A stretch of DNA of 64,000 nt from Blastobasis lacticolella (lineage: Eukaryota; Arthropoda; Insecta; Lepidoptera; Blastobasidae): assembly GCA_905147135.1 (NCBI GenBank), contig LR990056.1, positions 8,814,001-8,878,000 on the forward strand, given 5' to 3'. The notes beneath the pieces are model-generated. The model was given only the letters and a program-made list of their open reading frames with translations. It was not told where the DNA came from and ran no database searches. Below, in pieces: positions 55,655 through 64,000 of this stretch (position 1 is the stretch's first letter; the number at the start of each line of letters is the position of its first letter). Both the position numbers and the translations under genes were made by a program.

Positions 55655-56760
55655 TCATCTGCGAAATTTACAGTGTACTTGATGTTGATGATGCCCGGCT
55701 TCAGCTGTTTTTAAATAATTACAGCGTAAATAGTATGATGATTGAACAAGAATGTTGAAGCCAGCGCTTCGGATTGCTTTGAGCGCAACTTCGGAACGAT
55801 GAGCAGGAGCGTTATCCTGAAGAAACAACACGCCCAATGTCAGTTTTCCACGACCTTTTACTTTAACGGCGTCACGCAATTTTGGGATTAATGTTGCTTA
55901 TGCTTATGATTATGGTCCAGTAATAATTTGTCCTTTCGGAAGTGCGGTAGCCGGGCGGTTGAGTATCCAACTCGTAAGCGAGAGGTACCGAATTCGAATC
56001 CCGCTGCGGCCATGTACCAATGACTCTTTTCTGAGTTATGTACCTCCATTAGTTGAATACTAACCGATGCTCTTATGGCAAAGGAAATCATCGTGATATG
56101 AAACCTGCAAATTCAGGCAGTTGAATTTGTAACCATGATCCAATCTGGTCAGGTTCCCCTGGTTTGTAGAGTCACGCAGGTCAGATGGTAGTCGCTCCGC
56201 TGCAATTACCTGTTCGCCAAATCCTGGATCATGGTCAAAGTGGACCCCGGGCCCTCATTCTCGAGAGCACAACCGGGACATTAACGCCAAGATTATTATT
56301 ATAATAGTTTGTCCATTAGGCAAATAGGCTCCTTCACTATCCCAAAACACTGAGGCCATAACTTTGCCAGCGGAAAGGGCAACTCGTAATTTCTTCACGG
56401 GCGGTGAGGATGGTCGTTTCCAATGCATGCTTTGTCTTAGTTTCAGGATCGAAATGGACTCACGTTTCATCCATGGTGACAACACGACGACAAAATTCAT
56501 CCGAATCACGCTGGAACATGTCAAGATGATGCTTAGAAATTTCTAAACGCCAGCTTTCGTTTTCGTCAGTTAACATTCGTGGCACCAATCTTGCCGACAC
56601 TTTTTTGAACCGTATATCGGTTAAAATTGATTGAATGCTACCAAACGATATATTTAGGATCTCAGCTAAAACTTTTATAGTACCTAGTTATTCTCCTGTC
56701 TCCCAAAACCAAATTCTCCACCTTTTTGACTTGAGGTTGAAGGTCCATATTTTTGTATTT
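55655..56760 (-). pseudogene. mariner transposase, inactive
   Basis: On minus, across frames: the N-terminal DNA-binding region (QPQVKKVENLV-like, 56700), SARLVPRMLTD-like, VVTMDET with a stop after it (56480), SAGKVMASVFWDSEG (56340), then after a SINE RGKLTLGVLFLQDNAPAHRS (55800) with the third catalytic D region missing. DD34D mariner by these motifs. Frameshifts, stops and a SINE make it dead. Confidence 0.8.
55936..56303 (+). mobile_element. Thr-like SINE splitting the mariner
   Basis: Head GTAGCCGGGCGGTTGAG, end TTAACGCCAAGATTATTATT. Flanked by AATAATTTGTCC and AATAGTTTGTCC, a target duplication with one change. Confidence 0.75.
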
Positions 56761-57379
56761 TTAACAAGTGTTTGCACAAATGAACGATCTGATGAAGGCA
56801 ATTGACAATATCCATGAAGAATCTGTACTAAATACTTTTAAAAAAAAGAACTACTTCCGAAAAGTTTACATAATACAAGCTTCTAAGAACTTTCTGATTC
56901 ATCCTCGTACTCACATTTTTATCCTAAATTTCTCTACAATTAAAATATGACAAATTCAAAGCCCTGATGATAATAAACTAAACGTGATTCATTTAGGTAT
57001 CTACCACTAAACATTAATAATACATTATAAGAAATATCTATACGGTGTTGAATCACCTACACATTTTAGATAAGAGATTATGTTATATGGCATGTTACCC
57101 GAAACATTGATATAGATAATGGCTTTTCTAAAAATATCGAATATCGTTAGACACAACTGCATGCATACCGTGACGTTGCCCGTGTGAGAGCTTCAGTCAG
57201 ATAAACCATGGAGCAATGACTCTGACAACATTTTTTTAAATATATTCCGTGTTCTGTATTAAGTACCTAATCATTTGGGGTGTGTAGAGCATACTCTACA
57301 TATAAGGAGTTTGAAATGCGGTGCGTAAATGACGATAGGTAATATTAATTGATAGATTTTTGGACCCTATCTACCATAA
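56761..57379. other. unassigned AT-rich stretch
   Basis: No frame or known repeat recognised. Confidence 0.35.
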
Positions 57380-57840
57380 AATCCCTTTGAAGCTCAAGGG
57401 GCTTATTGGCTCTGTGATGCTCTACATCATCGAGTCAAGGCCGACGCTGAAGAAGCACATACGCGAGCACCACGGCAACGAAAAAAAATGCTGCGGTGGA
57501 TGTACTGAGTTACTCGACTTGACCGAGTAACGTATACATCAATGGTAGCCTTGGCGTGGGGAATATGGCGGATAAAATCAGGAGGCTCACCTGCGCTGGT
57601 TTGGTCACGTGTTGGGTAAGCTACAGGGATGCCCCAGGGAAACCTGCCCGTATTAGAAAAGGGATCCCGTGGGAGGCCCGAGAAGCGATGGATTGATATC
57701 GCTGAGTCGAATGGGAGAGCTTACGACTGCGAGCAAAGGCTTTGGACGCGAGGATACCGACTAAGACTAAGTGGAGAAGAATGGTTAGGAAAACGAACCC
57801 CGGCGGCTAGGGTCGCTGTGATAATGATGATGATTAATTG
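57380..57840 (+). mobile_element. LINE C-terminal fragment, family F
   Basis: Longest copy: KMLRWMY, TRLDRV, then SRGRPEKRWIDIAESNGRA and LSGEEWLGKRTPAARVA, ending in (ATG)n. Frameshifted in the middle. Confidence 0.6.
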
Positions 57841-57959
57841 AGATTACCTAAAAATTTTTATAACAATTTTTACTTATTAGAATAATAGTCGTTTACTGAT
57901 AAGATCTATGAAACTGAAATTTGTTTGAATAAATAAATAAATAAATAAATAAATAAATA

Positions 57960-58017
57960 TTCGTGGACAAATTCACACAGCGCCATCTAGCCCCAAACTA
58001 AGCAAAGCTTGTACTAA
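57960..58017 (-). mobile_element. Gly-like SINE scrap
   Basis: CGTGGACAAATTCACACAGC to AGCAAAGCTTGT only, preceded by an (AAAT)n run. Confidence 0.65.
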
Positions 58018-58060
58018 GTAAGTTATTGTTTTTAGGAATTAGAGCGGTTTCCAATAGGGA

Positions 58061-58165
58061 CTGCTGTCTCACCTAATGGAAAGCGACAATGTGGCCGTAA
58101 GTGGTGCAAGCCGTCTAGAAACCTTTCGCTTTGAGGCACCCTGACCTCACGGACCTTTATTTATT
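58061..58165 (-). mobile_element. LINE tail scrap upstream of FABP C
   Basis: CTGTCTCACCTAATGGAAAG and ACAATGTGGCC resemble the reversed 3' ends of LINEs in this window. Confidence 0.4.
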
Positions 58166-58294
58166 GTTTCTTTCTCTAATTAAAACAAGTATTACGTACA
58201 AAGCATACAGACAGACATGTCGATTTCTTTATTTCATTAAGGTACGAGTTTAGATTTATCTATCGATAAAGCGGCCGTGTAGAGTCAACAAACT

Positions 58295-58345
58295 CAGAAT
58301 AAAAAGGGAGGGTTGGTCACTACGGAATGTCATAGCGCACAGTTA
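58295..58345 (+). promoter_or_regulatory. candidate core promoter of FABP C
   Basis: AATAAAAAGG near 58299 could act as a TATA-like box and CACAGTTATT near 58338 as an initiator, 30-40 bases upstream of the ATG. Spacing is slightly long; tentative. Confidence 0.3.
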
Positions 58346-58370
58346 TTTCGCGTAGTAATTAACTTTTAAA

Positions 58371-60893
58371 ATGGCCTACCTTGGAAAAGATTTCGCTTTT
58401 GAAAGCCAAGAAAATATCGAGGAATTTATCGAGGCATTGGGTAAGTAACGAATTATAGCTTCACATCACAAAAGCACAAACAGGTACTGCAGTCGAACAA
58501 ACATACCTATAATATACCATATATCATAAGGCTACACAGAGGTCAGAGAGAGACTTTAACGAGCAAACTGAGTCCATTTGTATGAAAAAAATGAATACCT
58601 TTCAAAATGTTGATAACTTCTGCTGAAGCTGCTAGAGTCGAACCGCATAAAAAAATTGACAAATTTTCTCATTTTTATTACGAACAAATTGTATTGAGGT
58701 CAAGCTCCAAAGATACAAATAGTAAGTATAAAGGTAGGTGGAAATTAGAAAAGAGAGCCTCTTCTTCTGTGCATCGATATTTATAGGCTTTGGCAGCGCC
58801 ACCCTCCTCCGCGCCCGCGGTGGTTAAAATAAATAGTAAATATGTTTGGACAAATTCACACAGCGCCATCTTGCCCCAATGTAAGCAAAGCTTGTGTTAT
58901 GGGTGTTAGATAACTGATAAACTGTAACCATACTACACCCAGACCCGTAACAGAAATTAAAATTCATCATTTCAACTTCTGCACGGCCGGGAATCGAACC
59001 CGGGACCTCTGCGTGGCGACCGGCATGTTAACCAACTGAACGTCGTGTAGTATTGATTTCTTTTGCGCGTTTATGATGTTGTGTTACACCTTTATTCTAT
59101 TCTATCTTGGTCTATTATTCACGATAAACAATTGAACACACAGGATTTCCAGAAGAAATTGGAACCTTCCTCCTCAACTTCAAGCCAAATACCAGGCTGG
59201 AAAAGGAGGGTGACACCTACACCTTGTTTACTCAGAACCCAGACTCTGAAAATCCTTTGGAAGTCAGCTTTGAAAATGGAACAGAAAAGGAGACAACCCT
59301 TGGAGAAACAAAGGTAAGGAAACTTATCGATTTGATTGCATTAAGTACTTAGGTAAACATAGGTGCCTAAGATTTTTCGCTAATTCTGATACAAATGTAG
59401 GTAGGTATTTTAAAAAAGCGTTTTACCTATTTTTTAATTACCGACTTATTTAGTTACAGAAAAAATATTTACAATAAGAAATAAAAATAATCACCAATAC
59501 TAAAGTATTATATACCTACTTATTAAACTTGTGATCTTTTAGCTACTATCTTGTCGTACCTATACAGAGGGAAGCCTTCATTCATTATTCAATCAGTTTT
59601 GGTTACTTGTTGTAATTTCCCAATTCGCTTTACATATTAGACAGAGTCTAGTAGGCGGATTGCTATCTTGATATCTGAACAAATACGTACATAAGCAAGC
59701 CTAAAGATCATCTGTACTTAATTACAAAATGTGTTTCAGATAAAATCAACCTACAAAGTAGAAGGTGACTCCGTTATTCAAACCCAAACGTTCAACGATG
59801 AAAAGAGCATAACTGTAACGAATGAATTCTCAGACGATGAACTCATTGTGGTAAGTACTTGCCTCTATCACAATCAGACGCTATCACAAAGAGACCGCTA
59901 TTCAAAATACTCAGAAAACGCTGTTAGACTTTACTAGGTATATCGCCCGCCCGTAACACCCGCCAGCCTATCCATTAGTTATCCTAAGCTCTCCTTTTTA
60001 TGTTATACGGCAGACAAGCGGGCCACCTGATGGAAAGTGGCCGTCGCCTATGGACATCAGAAACACCAGGGCCGCTACCAATGCGTTGTCTCCAAGGCGC
60101 TAAGCAAGCCACCTGCTAGTGCCGACGAATATTTTTCGCGAATTTCTACCGAAGTTGTCAACGTTACCCTGTCATACGTTTGACGACCTGAGTGGTTCAG
60201 TGGTCAACATCTCTGCCCGGGTTCGATTTCCGGCCGGGCAGAAATTGAAATGATGAATTTTAATTTCTGTTACGGGTCTGGGTGTTCTATGTATAATAAG
60301 TATGTATTTAAAAGTATATAAGTAGTTTATCAGTTATCTAGCACCCATAACACAAGCTTTGCTTACTTTGGGGCTAGATGGCGTTGTGTCAATTTGTCCA
60401 CGATTATTTTTTATTTTTTATTTAGTTTCATTGAGATTTCAGGGTAGAGTCCTAATTCCTACCTCCGGGAGCGCCAGGCTCTCCAGCACTGTGAAACCAG
60501 CCCGAGGGTGGATGGGTGGATTTTCTTAGCCATTCACAAAAAACTACTGTAGGGGTTTTGATAATTTATTTTTTTATGTTATACGGCAGACAAACAGACA
60601 AGCAGGCCACCTGATGGAAAGTGATCACCGCCGTCTATGGACGTCAGCAACACCTAACCTAACCCATTATAATTATGCCCGATGCGAATTTCCCACGTGA
60701 ACACGGCATAAACGAATTTAAAATTCAAATAAATAACTAGTAGAAAATATTGATACAAAATAATTCGTTTAATTAGTAAATAAATGACACTATATTATGT
60801 ACAATATTTAAACAAATGATACTTCCATTGTTACAGACAATCAGCAGCAGTTTTTGGGATGGTACTGCAAAAAGAGTTTACAAGCCAGCTTAG
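58371..60893 (+). CDS. fatty-acid-binding protein C, diverged tandem paralogue, 4 exons
   Basis: Exons 58371-58440, 59144-59313, 59740-59850, 60837-60893; phases 1, 0, 0 as in A and B; 135 residues. It starts MAYLGKDFAFESQENIEEF; exon 2 has FLLNFKPNTRLEKEGDTYTLF; it ends TAKRVYKPA. The C-terminal RVY arginine and tyrosine of the ligand triad are present. The inner arginine is replaced: A and B read KREF, this gene reads TNEF (AAT at 59821-59823). It is far more diverged than A from B, so it is the older copy. tRNA-Gly-type SINEs sit in introns 1 and 3. Its stop is 120 bases from the stop of the convergent TFIIIC-like gene. Family assignment is firm; ligand unknown. Confidence 0.92.
58853..59047 (-). 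mobile_element. Gly-like SINE in FABP C intron 1
   Basis: Starts TGGACAAATTCACACAGCGC and contains GGGAATCGAACCCGGGACC. About 60 bases of the body are missing. Confidence 0.75.
60000..60110 (-). mobile_element. LINE 3' end, family E, in FABP C intron 3
   Basis: ACAAGCGGGCCACCTGATGG and CCAATGCGTTGTCTCC are the reversed family E tail. A shorter copy lies at 60577-60655. Confidence 0.55.
60184..60415 (+). mobile_element. Gly-like SINE in FABP C intron 3
   Basis: GACCTGAGTGGTTCAGTGG to GATGGCGTTGTGTCAATTTG. The head has a deletion around the anticodon. Confidence 0.75.
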
Positions 60894-60979
60894 ATTAATA
60901 TAATTACACTTTTACTATTAAAAATATTAAGTTACATGAAGATTTTAATTCACGCTACCTTTTTCCAGTCTTTATAAGC

Positions 60980-60985
60980 AATAAA
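60980..60985 (+). promoter_or_regulatory. AATAAA polyadenylation signal of FABP C
   Basis: A canonical AATAAA lies 87 bases after the FABP C stop, at a normal distance for a short 3' UTR and just before the end of the opposing gene. Confidence 0.6.
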
Positions 60986-61013
60986 TTGAATTAATTTTAA
61001 TTAATTATAAAAA

Positions 61014-62957
61014 TTAATTTGTCGTTAATAAACTTAAAGGTACATCACATATCAAACATGCTGGCTTGTTTCTATACAATTCTGGCCTGGCAATAGTGTT
61101 GCAACCTTTACAGGCAAGGTAGTCATCACTGTCAATTAAAGTAAACGTCAATGAACAAAACATATTGATATGACCATTTTTACACAACAAATTCTCAATA
61201 TTTTCGTCACAACATTGGCAAATATAAGTGTGATCTAATTTTCTAAAATTATAAACTTCATGAGACATCAGCTCATAGATTGACCTACTATTTTTGTTAC
61301 ACACATATTCTAAAAACTTCTTAGTTGCAACATATGTTTCCAATTCAAAAGGACTCAGTTCATTACTCTTCCCAATACTATACAATTCTGTTATAAGCTT
61401 ACAAGCATAGGAAACATATATATTTTCTCTAACTACTTCAATAGAAGTTTCTGGTAATAAACCCTTTGATTTATTTTTCAAAATGGAACTTAAACTATTA
61501 TCAATTATTACTAGAATATAATACAATTTTAATTTATAAATATCTGTAGCTCCATCCGAGTATAACTGAACAAAATCGGTGGATGGCAGCGATTTTAACT
61601 TCATAGCTTTGTATCTGAGCACTTCAACACAGTCCCAATAATCTGTTAATGTTCTTGATGGATTTTTCAAAAGTAAGGGCAGTTCAAGATTGTGCTGTAG
61701 ATCTGTGCAAAGGAAAATAACATCTAATGTCAAAGATCTTTTCCTACATTTTATTTCCGTGAAAGACATAGCCAACGTCCACAAAATACTATTATTTGAG
61801 ATGCTTAAACTATACAACTCATTTGTTGGATATTGGTCCTTTGTTTCTACTAATGAGAATGTAGCAGCTATATCTTCATTAGAGAAACTCACAGTTACTT
61901 TATATATCTTACAGTTAGCTGTAGTCATATATATTTGATTATCACTTTTAACTACATCAGTAATCCTGTGGTCATTAACATTATTGACACAGTGTGCCAT
62001 CACATTACCTTCCAAATCCAGCATATGAATGAGTAAATGTCTGTGTTTATTACAAAACAGTAATATTTTATTGTCAATTACAACATGTTGTATGTGTTTA
62101 GTAATCATTTTGTCCATGTAAGACCATAAACACAGAGTTTCAATGCATTCAACTGTATTAGATTGTATAACACATTTAAGAATATATATTTGGCCCTTCA
62201 AATTTGTACATACCAATAGAAAATTATTATTTTGTGTTGGTATAAACAACATAGCAACAATTTCCCCTATATCTGTCTGAAACTGACATTTCAGATTAGC
62301 TTTTACAGCTGTGACCTCATTTTGAACCAACCAGAACAAAACTTCTCCATTTCTTTGGCTTGTTATAAAATAACATGAACTATCACTACATTCCGGTCCC
62401 CAAAGTATAAAACTGGATTCCAATTTTTTTACCATACTTTGCAATTTTTGAAAATCTTTCACACATGTAATTTCTTTTTCATCTTCATTTCCATTTCTTA
62501 TTTCCATGGATAGATTTAGTACACTTTTCCATTGTGGCTTTCGATAAATAAAAAGATTCACATTTCCAATGTTGTTAAGAACAGCTAATATCCTGTTGTC
62601 ACTATTTGTACCCATCGGTGACCATTCAAAGTGGCTTATGTTGACTAGATCTTCAAACATTTGAGGGTTATGAGGCCAATATCCTGGATCAAGCATCATC
62701 TCTGTAATTTCTAAATTGGTCATACATTTTAACTGATCACCAGTTGGAATAATTCCTGCTGCCGGGCTGTTTTTAGGACTATCTAAAACAGAACATACGA
62801 AGTTGATTTCTTTTTCAATGCATTGTAAATTCAGTCCAAACTCATAAAATTGTAGACCTTTCTCAGTTCGCACAGTCAGTGTGTTATTATTCCACCTTAG
62901 GGTTTGATCTTCAATTTTACTTATAGATATTTTCTTCCTAAATATTTCATACAACAT
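61014..62957 (-). CDS. TFIIIC 90-kDa subunit-like protein (GTF3C4 family), intronless
   Basis: One open frame of 647 residues. TFIIIC binds the internal promoters of tRNA genes and recruits TFIIIB for RNA polymerase III; the GTF3C4 subunit has a beta-propeller half and a C-terminal zinc-binding part. Supporting marks are FEWSPMG (residues 110-116) followed by ILAVLNNIGNVNLF, as at the start of the propeller in this family; FILWGPECSDSSCYFITSQ; and a cysteine-rich C-terminus with likely ligands C580, C583, C592, H596, C601, C616, C619, C634 and C637, ending in CLIC and VPL. The start is ATG at 62955-62957. The frame is AT-rich and lacks introns, unlike its neighbours. It could instead be another propeller protein with a zinc tail, but the order of marks fits GTF3C4 best. 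Confidence 0.72.
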   Translation of the reverse strand: MLYEIFRKKISISKIEDQTLRWNNNTLTVRTEKGLQFYEFGLNLQCIEKEINFVCSVLDSPKNSPAAGIIPTGDQLKCMTNLEITEMMLDPGYWPHNPQMFEDLVNISHFEWSPMGTNSDNRILAVLNNIGNVNLFIYRKPQWKSVLNLSMEIRNGNEDEKEITCVKDFQKLQSMVKKLESSFILWGPECSDSSCYFITSQRNGEVLFWLVQNEVTAVKANLKCQFQTDIGEIVAMLFIPTQNNNFLLVCTNLKGQIYILKCVIQSNTVECIETLCLWSYMDKMITKHIQHVVIDNKILLFCNKHRHLLIHMLDLEGNVMAHCVNNVNDHRITDVVKSDNQIYMTTANCKIYKVTVSFSNEDIAATFSLVETKDQYPTNELYSLSISNNSILWTLAMSFTEIKCRKRSLTLDVIFLCTDLQHNLELPLLLKNPSRTLTDYWDCVEVLRYKAMKLKSLPSTDFVQLYSDGATDIYKLKLYYILVIIDNSLSSILKNKSKGLLPETSIEVVRENIYVSYACKLITELYSIGKSNELSPFELETYVATKKFLEYVCNKNSRSIYELMSHEVYNFRKLDHTYICQCCDENIENLLCKNGHINMFCSLTFTLIDSDDYLACKGCNTIARPELYRNKPACLICDVPLSLLTTN

Positions 62958-63055
62958 TTTGAAAGAAATTTATGTAATTGTAGCTCAAATTTACAGCAAT
63001 AAATAACAAAACAAAACACTCCTCTTCCTTGCACACACGTTTGTTTTGCTTGTGT

Positions 63056-63125
63056 TTGACAGTGTTTGACTCTTTGACTGTCAATGTCACTGTCATCCAT
63101 TTTGTTGTCACTTGTTTGACATTAC
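63056..63125 (-). promoter_or_regulatory. TGACA-rich upstream region of the TFIIIC-like gene
   Basis: Within 70 bases on the 5' side of the gene there are several copies of TTTGAC, TGACA and their complements. Clustered copies next to a housekeeping-type start suggest promoter elements; this is inference from position only. Confidence 0.25.
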
Positions 63126-63259
63126 GCGTATTTAGCAGAAAAATCGGTAAAGCGTACTTCACATATTCGCCGAAACTTCCGGCGAAACTTTTGCCGGGAC
63201 TTTATACTTTCTCAAATATGATGATAATTTTGACAGTTCATAGTAGGGATGGAGCGGTG

Positions 63260-63899
63260 TAATATCGTTATTGAATCTATTCGATTATCGATTATCATTC
63301 TCATAGAAGTTGAAATCGATAGTTACATGGTTATGCTGTATGTGTTAAAATAAACAAAATAAACTATCAATTTTCTTTTAAATTAATAATTTATTAATTC
63401 GACATTAAAAACCCTTCCACAACGACGATTTCGACATTTCGTATTTTTATTCGGTCATTCAGCCTATTCCGTACAATACGCACGAGACGAAATCGTTGTT
63501 GTGAAAGGTCTCTTATGGTGAAATCTAAACAAGGAATGACAAAATGTTTAGTTACTAAAAATAATATAATTACCTAAATGTTAATTTTATATGTTCGATT
63601 ATTTTCTTTAAATACCGATTTTCGATTGTCTTTTGTTATTCGTTATTCGTGGCACTTCACTAAAGGGGCGGCACCTGTCCATGAAGTACGACATTATCCG
63701 TAGTACATTTTACCGAAAAAAAAACACGGAACTTTACAGGCGTGCGCCAAGGACAAAGAATAATTAGTTGTCAAAATTATCATCCTATATTAGACTAAGC
63801 ATAGTAGACGCTCTACATTCTCGCCTTATTAGGGATGTGGTAGATGTCAAATAGCGTAGATATTATACCGATTCATCGGTGTATCGCTTATCTGGTACC
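63260..63899. other. upstream of the TFIIIC-like gene, little recognised
   Basis: Apart from the inverted repeat at 63412-63508, only AT-rich sequence with no long frame. Confidence 0.4.
63412..63508. repeat. imperfect 21-bp inverted repeat upstream of the TFIIIC-like gene
   Basis: 63412-63433 and 63488-63508 are complementary with two mismatches (CAACGACGATTTCG against CGAAATCGTTGTTG). Confidence 0.6.
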
Positions 63900-64000
63900 T
63901 TCTGCTGTAAACAGGGTCACAGAGGTGATGGAAGCTGCTCTATTGTAATTACCTGATCTACTAATATCTTGGATCATGGTCAAGTGTACCCTAAACCTGT
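63900..64000 (+). mobile_element. Thr-like SINE, cut by the window end
   Basis: GGGTCACAGAGGT, ATTGTAATTACCTGATC and GGATCATGGTCAAG match the family. Confidence 0.6.

Overview
The window looks like nuclear DNA of a moth or butterfly (Lepidoptera). The genes are split by GT-AG introns. They include an intracellular lipid-binding protein array typical of insects, a 5'-nucleotidase and a TFIIIC subunit. The spaces between them are packed with repeat types common in Lepidoptera: RTE-like LINEs ending in (ATG)n, Jockey/CR1-type LINEs, two tRNA-derived SINE families, mariner, LTR elements and hairpin MITEs. The species cannot be named from the sequence.

Layout. (1) 722-11793, minus: nine exons of a secreted or membrane 5'-nucleotidase (CD73/5NUC family); its 3' exons lie left of the window. 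(2) 13172-16850, minus: four C-terminal exons of the rRNA-processing RNA helicase DHX37/kurz. Two in-frame stops and no upstream exons suggest a truncated pseudogene copy. (3) 17.1-25 kb: repeats, namely a degenerate GAGCGAGCG array, a Jockey-like LINE, long inverted arms and a decayed gypsy element. (4) 25302-30046, 38226-42331 and 58371-60893, plus: three four-exon fatty-acid-binding protein (FABP/iLBP) genes. The first two (A and B) come from a duplication of about 5 kb that also copied insertions in their introns. An extra orphan promoter and an orphan piece of exon 1 remain nearby. (5) 30.2-37.3 kb: RTE LINEs, one inside an LTR remnant. (6) 43629-49168: a young LTR element with apparently identical 451-bp ends, a 4-bp duplication and no recognisable protein genes. 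(7) 49989-54975: an apparently complete LINE with two open ORFs, inserted in the RNase H domain of an older LINE with a 5-bp target duplication. (8) 55.6-56.8 kb: a dead mariner split by a SINE. (9) 61014-62957, minus: an intronless gene resembling TFIIIC subunit GTF3C4, convergent with FABP C.

Host genes here do not form one pathway. The FABP array is the only functional cluster. Its members differ at the two arginines that normally hold the fatty-acid carboxylate: A keeps both, B has lost the C-terminal one and C has lost the inner one. The strongest leads are this divergence, the broken DHX37 copy, the unusual nucleotidase pocket, the non-coding LTR element and the nested intact LINE. I found no operon, CRISPR array or wholly new multi-gene system.
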